Shown here piece after piece: positions 56,964-64,000 of a DNA stretch of 64,000 nucleotides. A model generated the notes under the pieces. It was not told the origin of the DNA, did not search any database, and saw only the letters and a program-made list of their open reading frames with translations. The stretch is from Lonicera japonica (Eukaryota; Streptophyta; Magnoliopsida; Dipsacales; Caprifoliaceae): assembly GCA_021464415.1 (NCBI GenBank), contig CM038469.1, forward strand, positions 31,936,087 through 32,000,086. The letters run 5' to 3'. The position numbers and the translations under genes were made by a program. Position 1 is the first letter of the stretch. Each line of letters starts with the position of its first letter.

Positions 56964-59235
56964 ATGCCCGTGCCTACGGCACAATTCGATTGTACACATA
57001 TATAATTAGTGATACTATATAAAATCGTATTTATTATTAATTTTTTATATCTATAATTACTCATAATTTTAATCATTTTTTCTCTCATATTAAGAGTTCT
57101 TATTCCAAATTTGCTATTTTTTAGATAAATTAATTTTACATTATCATAAAAAAGTAGTAATATAATCTTAATTTGAGAATAAGAGGGATTAAATTTCCCC
57201 TATGGGATTAATTTTAATTTTTAATCCTAACCAAATTTAAAAAATGTAATTGTGCGCCTATTATTTAAATACTGGTAGAGTAAATTAAATCTATTTATCC
57301 GTTATAATTAGGGATGAAAAATGGCCTAATTCGACATATTTTTGATTGAGCAAACCCCAATATAGGACGGACTCTTTCTTTTTTATTTTATAATCCGAAA
57401 AAGTAAGGGTACCAAATAGTTTTAGTTTGTGTTCATGTAAATTCTATCAATTTGTCTCAACTTTGCCGAAATATAACATTTTTTTAAAAAATACCCATCT
57501 AATTACAATAGGTAAGGAGGGGAAGAATGATTTAAGGTTTATATGTATATATAGTAAATAGGATAAATTTTAATTCATTTATTTTTTTTAAAATAAATAT
57601 GCTTTTAGTTAAGTATAGTTTTAATTAATCATATTTTTAGATATATCGAGTTCAAATTTGGTAAAACCCTAAACTTAACTATTGAATCACTGTAAATAAA
57701 GTTAATCTGAACATAATCCATTCAGGGTACGTTCTTTTCGCATGATTTTCAAATAATTAAGAATTGAAAAATTATGTGATTTACATAATTTAAGAGTGTT
57801 CTTTTAGGATAAATTTTCATATTTTAAATTTCGTCAAATTTTGAAGTCATGTAAATCATGTGATTTCAAAATCCGCTCAAAATGTTGGGATTTTGGAATC
57901 CCCATAGTTTAAATTTTATTAATCTCTTTTTAGTTTTATATCTCTCCTATTATTGTTTACTAAGACTTTTCTCTCAAACTAAAAGACATAAATGTATAAA
58001 AATAATAGTTAAACCCAACTTACACAATTGTATTTTAAAAATTTATAATTTTGTTTTAAAAACACCTAAATTGAAAATTAAGAGATTTTAGATCAGATTT
58101 TTAAATTTTATGATTTATCAAATCATATGATTTCAAAATTTTGTGAAAATAAGACAACCTTATATATTTTCATTAGTTTTTTTTTTTTGGATTTTTAAAA
58201 TTTTGAAATTACTAATCTCATATAGGATAAATGTATGGCAAGAGAATAATTGAATAAGTTTAAATTAATATATTTACATTTAAATTCGGATAATATTTAA
58301 AAATTAAAATTTGTTTTAAGAGAAAGTAAACTATTATTATTCTATTTTGAAAAAATAATAAAAATAATATTGGATATACTCTAAGTTTTAGATATGCCCT
58401 TAGCACCTTCAATTAACTTATTTTTTTTTTTATCATTTCTCATAATTAATTATATTTTTTTTTCAAACAAATTGATATTGTAAATATCACTACTTTAATC
58501 TTAAGAGATAAATAAATAAATTCGTGAGTTCTAAATTTTTTAATGATTAACAATGTAGTTGTTAATGTATATATGACATGATGCCCTTTGTATTTATTTT
58601 TTAGAAATAAAGGGGTGTTAAAAATTAAAATTCTTACATTCAAAAAATTAATTTTTACTATTTATAATAAGAAAATATAAATAATTTTGAGCAATTGAAA
58701 CTTACAGTGAATTTAATATAATTAAATGTTAAAATATTAATAAATAATTAATATTGATAGTAAAAACTACTCATACATGCTTAATAATCGAATAATGGTA
58801 GGGAAAAATATAACTAAAGAAGTCATTTTAGTAATAAAACTATTCATACATACCTAATATTCTAAAAAAAATCTAAATTTTAATTCTAATTTAAGTTATT
58901 CAATTATTTATTTATTATGGTTCTAAACACTTCAATAATCAATAGTGATTAGTTAATTAATAAATACTTGTTTAGTTATCATAGAAATATGCTACACAAA
59001 TCAAAATTAATTAAGGGATAAATATTTTTTTAGTTTATCACATAAATTAAAATTAATTAAGAAATAAATATATGTTTAGTTATCACAAAAACATGTGAGC
59101 CGTCAAATGTAAACATAAAGAATCAGTTAAGAGTTTTTGAGCTGTTGGATTAAAATATAAAGACTTAAATTAAATCTGAACTGCCACTTTAGACATAAGT
59201 TTAGACAGTCCCATAATATTAGCACTGAAAGTTGT
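56964..59235 (-). mobile_element. Helitron-like element H4, ends decayed
   Basis: The hairpin GTGCC-GTA-GGCAC is intact at about 56972-56984 (minus strand), but the CTAG terminus is gone. The body follows H3 closely for about 1 kb (ACATTATC, GGATGAAAAATGG and GTACGTTCTTTTCGCATG blocks) and then becomes very AT-rich. The right border is placed where similarity to the 5' part of the other copies ends. Confidence 0.5.
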
Positions 59236-59700
59236 ATAGCGATGGTTAATGTTTGGTTTTGGAGTGAGTTGTGTTAGATTCAACCTCGGCCTGCCAAAAA
59301 ATATAAGAATTCTAACATTAATCAAATGTTGAAGAGAGTTTTAAATATGAAAATTTAAATACGCCACATTTACCATATGACTTTACCTACCTATCTTTGA
59401 CACGTGTTATTATTAGGTCCTTTTGGACATTGCCACGGGAATCGTCAATTCCAAAAATACGGCTCTCCTTCATCGGATATATGGGTTTATTTGAGTTCAA
59501 CATACTATATTTACATGTACTTAAGCTGGACATAACGCAAATCGTATTTATTTTAGAAGGTACCCGTGCCTATAGCAATTAACAAAAAAATATAAGCATT
59601 GGGGTCATGGTTGGTCAAAACTTTTTGGTCAAAATTTGTGGTTAAATTTTGGTTGCATACAACACAGCGACATTATATATAGGTATAATGTGAATTGTTA
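59236..59700 (-). mobile_element. Helitron-like fragment H5
   Basis: It repeats the segment seen at about 55910-56250 in H3 and 4340-4640 in H2 (TTCAACCTCGGCCTG, GGCTCTCCTTCATCGG, TTCAACATACTATATTTACA). A decayed hairpin CCCGTGCCTATAGCA is near 59565. It is a piece of the same family without intact ends. Confidence 0.45.
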
Positions 59701-59706
59701 ACCTTA

Positions 59707-60177
59707 GGGCTCGTTTGGTTCGAACTTTACGAATGAAATTGTCATTCTATATGCCAGGAAACCTTTATTCCTTACATCCTTATTCCAATCCATTAAGTGC
59801 TCGTTTGGTTGGAGTTTTAGGAATGAAATCGGCAAAAATATAATTTTTTTTATTTTTTGGAAAAAATAATATTTTCGTTTTTTGGAAAAAAATATAATTT
59901 TTTTTTTCATTTTCTAGGAAAAAAAATATTTTCTTTTTTTGGAATTTTTTTTTCATTTTTTGGAAAAAATAATATTTTCGTTTTTTGGAAAAAAATATAA
60001 TTTTTTTCATTCATTTTCTATGAAAATAATATATTTTTGTTTTCTGGATTTTTTTTTCATTTTTTTGGAAAAAATAATATTTTCGTTTTTTGGAAAACTC
60101 CAACCAAACACCGGAATCATATCTGGAATAGAATCTAGGATTTCAAGAGTTATCAAAAACTTAAACCAAACGGACCC
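59707..60177. mobile_element. Tourist/PIF-type MITE with T-rich tandem core
   Basis: TTA target duplications (59704-59706 and 60178-60180) flank inverted ends GGGCTCGTTTGGTT and GGGTCCGTTTGGTT. A second inverted pair, GCTCGTTTGGTTGGAGTTTT against GGTGTTTGGTTGGAGTTTT, lies inside (about 59800 and 60112), so one MITE may be nested in another. The core 59838-60096 is a tandem array of TTTTTTGGAAAAAATAATAT-type units. Confidence 0.75.
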
Positions 60178-60180
60178 TTA

Positions 60181-61012
60181 ATGGACAGAGATGGAGATCG
60201 TTGATGGGGGAGATCGTTGATGGGGTGTAGAGAGAGAAAATAATATGTCTGGTTATTTTATGCTAGAGTATGATAAAATATGTGATACTAAAAATATAGG
60301 CAGTCACTATTTGCATTTCAAAAAATACTCGGTTGTATTTTACTTTTTATTCACTCAATGAGAAGTCAATAAGTGCATGTTACTCGCCTAATAACAAACG
60401 AGTATAAGCATACAAACTCGGTACTTATGGGCCGAGTAAGGCATTTTCAAACTTATACTTGGCCTTCATTAAGAGAGTAACATGCAATTATTTGCTTTTT
60501 ATTAGACGAATAGAAAATGAAATATAACCAAATAAAAAATGATGTACAAATAGCTGCCGCCAAAATATATACCATGGTAATGTTATTTTTTGGTATGACA
60601 AACAAAAATAGCTAGTCTAGGATAGTGATCAGGCCCCTTGTGATCATAGCAGGGAAATTTATCATTCTAGGGCTTTGGCAAGGATTTCGTGGATGTGTAG
60701 CTGCAATGCGTTGAGATGGGCCTCAGTACACTTTGTTTGGATCAAATAAAGCTTAGTGGTGCGCCAAAATATTATACATCCACACTATAATATAAATTTA
60801 AAAATCTTGAAGTTTTACAATACTTTTGATATTCAATTTTATTCTTATATTATTTTTTTTATGATACACTACCACAAATTTTATTCCCACATTTTTCTTT
60901 TTCATAAAAAAATATTACATTTCCACTAGATTAAAACTCTATAGTATTACGAAAGTTAAACATGCATACAACTACTGATCTAAACTGCTTATAAGTTTAA
61001 TTTGTTAATCAT
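60181..61012. other. AT-rich intergenic DNA
   Basis: There is no supportable gene or element. An imperfect direct repeat GAGATCGTTGATGGGG occurs twice at about 60195 and 60211. Confidence 0.4.
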
Positions 61013-61020
61013 TTTATTTA

Positions 61021-62103
61021 GGGTGTTCTTAAATGCACCCATAAAATCAGTCTTTTTACCCCACCAAAATTTAAAACTAAGTCAAACTTATCCTAAAGAA
61101 TAGCATAAAAATCTTTCTTTTCACCCCAATTTATTTCTAAGGAAAAAATCATCGCTATTCACTTTTTTTTTCCGCGAGTATTTTTTTCTCCATCGTCTTT
61201 CTTCTAATATTTTTGATGTAGTGAATTAAGACATATATTTATATAGTATAAGACTTAATTATTGCTTTTGTTAATTAATTACTTAATTTCAATAGTTCCT
61301 CCGAATCTTTGCAATCTTACCTAACTTATTGTTCCATAGCGCTTACATGTACATTTTAGAGAGAGAGAGAGAGTTTACGTAATGTATGCATAAAAAAAGT
61401 TAATAATGAAAAAAATAGTGTAAGGGCTTTTTGGGGTTTTTTCTTTAAATATAATTAATGTTTAAATTTTCATATTAATTTTGTTTTATTAATAATTGTG
61501 TTGAAAATAATTAATTTTTTTTTTCAAAATGCCTAAAAATTAAAGGATGATCTAAATTTTATTGGAAATGGAGTAAATGTTTCAAATGCATGAAAAATTT
61601 CTTTTGTATATCAAACATATGACTATATATATATATGGATTATAGCTTTTGATCTTTTAATATTTTTCATGTACTGAATTACGACTTATATTTACTTATT
61701 TGATAAAAATAAAATTTGTAGACAAATTTAAAATATGAATAATAAACATTTAAGAGTAATGAATAATAAAAGATTATATGAAATTTCATATAATTGTTAA
61801 AAATGTATTTATCATAATTAATATTTTGTATCTTCAGATGAACTATTTAGACGGGATTTTTAATGAAATTTATTAAGAATAATGTAATTTTTGTTTATTA
61901 TGTCTTATATTAATGAAAGATTTAATATTATTTAATATTTTTATTTTTAGCGACAAAACTTTGTCGTCTCTGCATTATTTTAGTAAACTCACCCCACCAC
62001 TGGGGTGAAATGCAAGATTTTATAAAGATTTTATGGGGTGAGAAGAAAGTATTCTCACACTGGGGTGAGAAAATTGATTTTGTGAGTGTATTTAAGAACG
62101 CCC
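61021..62103. mobile_element. hAT-type element, 1,083 bp
   Basis: An 8-bp duplication TTTATTTA occurs at 61013-61020 and 62104-62111. Inverted ends of about 43 bp match at roughly 80%: GGGTGTTCTTAAATGCACCC and GGGCGTTCTTAAATACACTC, each running on to a CACCCC block. The interior is AT-rich and non-coding, so it is non-autonomous. Confidence 0.85.
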
Positions 62104-62111
62104 TTTATTTA

Positions 62112-63316
62112 ATTTAGACGTATGAGAGATGCACAATTAATGACGTGGATGATATACTAAGGATATATATATATATACAGACAAGGTAATTTGCAAAGGC
62201 GAAGGGGTTGACCCATTTCTTTTTTTGAAAAAAAAAATTTCCTATCCAGATATCATATATAAAGTTCTAGGGTTATATTTTGGTAATAAGTTGAAAAAAA
62301 CTTGTGTAGACAATCTCTCTATTTCTCACACAAAATACACAAACAATCTCTGATCTCAATTCCCTCTTCCTCTTTGAAACCACACTTCGCACTTACCTCC
62401 CTCTCATCTCTCACTCTTTTAGCCTGATCACTAATCGCCTCTTCCTCTAGCTCGACCCGTCAATTTACCATTTTCCCTATTGTTATGCCCCGTTGACAGC
62501 GTGTCCTAAAGCAACATCGCTGCAGTAGCAGTCTCTCTCTCTCGACTTGTTAACTTCACACATATAATTCAATATCCTTTTTTTAAAAATATCAGGATAT
62601 GAATTGCTAGCTTATTTGTTTCAGAATATAAATTGCATTATTGATGAATGTCAGAATATGAATTTCTTGTTTGTTGGTTGTTTCTTGTTTAATGCCTTGT
62701 TACTTATTTTATTTTATATAATATTATATTCACCGTGCGTCGTGTATATATACTGTATTATACTTTAGAGAAGATCATCCCCTTTTAAAAAAAATTATAA
62801 AATCATCTATTTGGATTAATTCATTGACAATTTTTCTTATAAAATTTTACATCATTTTCATAAAAATTTATCAAAAGTTTCAGCTACGTATAAGATTAAC
62901 CTTTCTCAGTTGATCAGTTTTTTTCTTTCTATTTATTTTAAATACCTTCCTTAATTTATTTAAATTCTATTTTCGGAAAACAATTCTATAGTAAAGTTTG
63001 AATATATATATATATGGAATATATTAATAAGGGTGCTATTTCTATATATTCACGTGGAACAATACATTTTTCCAATATCAATGGAGCACCAACATTTTTT
63101 TAATAAATAAATTTTGACCAAAATAAATTTCGTACAACTATATATGATATGATTGATATATGCAGTACACGTAGGAATCACATTAAAAATTGGTGGTAGC
63201 ACTGAAAAAAAAAAATTAACTTCTACAAGTGTGTCTGATGGTGCAAACAGCACAAATTAACAAGACACCAATAATTGTTTCGATGTATCCCAAATGGCCA
63301 GTGCACTTTTCTCATA
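62112..63316. other. Intergenic DNA with a pyrimidine-rich tract
   Basis: The stretch 62310-62560 is CT-rich (CTCTCTCACTC-type), like plant 5' leaders, but no open frame follows on the plus strand. The rest is AT-rich with TA microsatellites (62167, 63003). I see no gene. Confidence 0.35.
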
Positions 63317-63324
63317 ATTGAGAG

Positions 63325-63882
63325 CGGGGACGAAAATAAGTAAGTGGTATTTGAAGGGGGTCACGGTCCCCCCAGTTTTTTGATACCTCTTATGTGTGTG
63401 GTGTTTTTATTAATTATCGCTTTAATTTTATATTATGACCTCTCCTAATAATTTTTGATAAGTTCTTTATTTAAGATTTTCAAATATAGCTCAAGTGACA
63501 ATCAAAATATATTAACTGTCCTAAAATATCACATGACCGTATTTTAGAACCAATAAACATACGTAAATTATTTATATATTTTTTTCTGCTCTCCTATATG
63601 AGATATATGAATGTTACTTAGAGCATCACCATTAGACTAAAGTATGACTACATGGATATCTAAGAGTATTGAAATTTTTTCTTAGTCTCAATAGATCCAT
63701 CTTAACACGAGCATACATACGGAAAATTTGGAGGTAATAAATACAAACAAAAAAAAAACATGTATACACCCCAATCTAATTTTAACAAATAGTAAAAAAA
63801 AATAAAAAATAACCAACTCTTTGTTTAGAACAATGGTACATTTTTGGCCCCCCTCCAACATCGAATCCTAGTTTTGTCCTTG
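63325..63882. mobile_element. hAT-type element, 558 bp
   Basis: A perfect 8-bp duplication ATTGAGAG lies at 63317-63324 and 63883-63890. The ends are CGGGGACGAAAATAAG and, inverted, CAAGGACAAAACTAGG. Subterminal G and C runs (GGGGGTCACGGTCCCCCC near 63357, GGCCCCCCTCC near 63846) recall a common plant hAT family. It has no coding capacity. Confidence 0.8.
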
Positions 63883-64000
63883 ATTGAGAGATTGCAAATT
63901 TGAAACTGACGGCTCGAATTTTACCGTGTATCTATGGGCATATTTCAGAGGAACAAGTGGATATAAAGCATTTGGTATAGTTTCTGAAATCCTTGCAAAG

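Noticed and set aside
51183..59235. A Helitron Rep/helicase gene
   Set aside because: I looked for a long frame with helicase motifs in the Helitron-like units on both strands; none exceeds about 70 codons.
62310..62560. Pyrimidine-rich tract as the leader of an undetected gene
   Set aside because: No open frame or splice pattern follows within the window, so a gene call is not supported.
1..64000. CRISPR arrays, operons or bacterial mobile systems
   Set aside because: No regularly spaced identical repeats with unique spacers occur, and the gene structure is that of a plant nuclear genome.

Overview
This is nuclear DNA from a flowering plant, most likely a eudicot. It is AT-rich, has one intron-rich gene with GT-AG introns, and carries plant-type transposable elements of almost every class. 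Nothing bacterial, organellar or viral was seen. All calls come from reading the sequence by eye. No alignment or database search was run.

The only protein-coding host gene I can support is on the minus strand between 48671 (ATG) and 24149 (stop). Fourteen exons with GT-AG borders join in frame to a 582-residue protein. It is an alpha/beta hydrolase of the plant EMB8-like (embryogenesis-associated) family, with a GTSIG nucleophile elbow, an Asp and a GGHLG histidine, and a membrane segment at each end. The coding sequence is 1.75 kb but the gene spans 24.5 kb because introns 5 and 6 are full of inserted elements. These include an intact Ty1/copia retrotransposon with identical 155-bp LTRs (33337-38454), a 5'-truncated LINE (39220-40956), a decayed RING-H2 ubiquitin ligase pseudogene (41521-42967) split by a young TRIM with identical 74-bp LTRs (41734-42044), and a Stowaway-type MITE (43166-43418). 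Two older TRIM relatives lie in introns 7 and 3.

Left flank (1-24148): repeat territory. It holds a minus-strand Helitron-like element (2618-4255) and a partial neighbour, CACTA-like subterminal repeats (about 6280-9055), a fold-back MITE (7496-7907), a local duplication (about 9475-10840), and a gag-only LTR retrotransposon with 1.4-kb LTRs (11079-17735). A second long fold-back element follows, then a Mutator-like element (18790-23152) that contains a complete 2,055-bp solo LTR (20164-22218).

Right flank (48900-64000): a SIRE-like solo LTR (about 49235-50226), a run of head-to-tail Helitron-like elements (51183 to about 59235) carrying a nested hAT element (52774-54024), a Tourist-type MITE with T-rich tandem repeats (59707-60177), and two short hAT-type elements (61021-62103 and 63325-63882). 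No host gene was found in either flank.

Most insertions are supported by target-site duplications read directly from the sequence, so the order of insertion can be worked out. Old Helitrons and the Mutator-like element were hit by hAT and LTR elements. The RING pseudogene was hit by a TRIM. The copia element and that TRIM, whose LTR pairs are identical, look like the youngest insertions.
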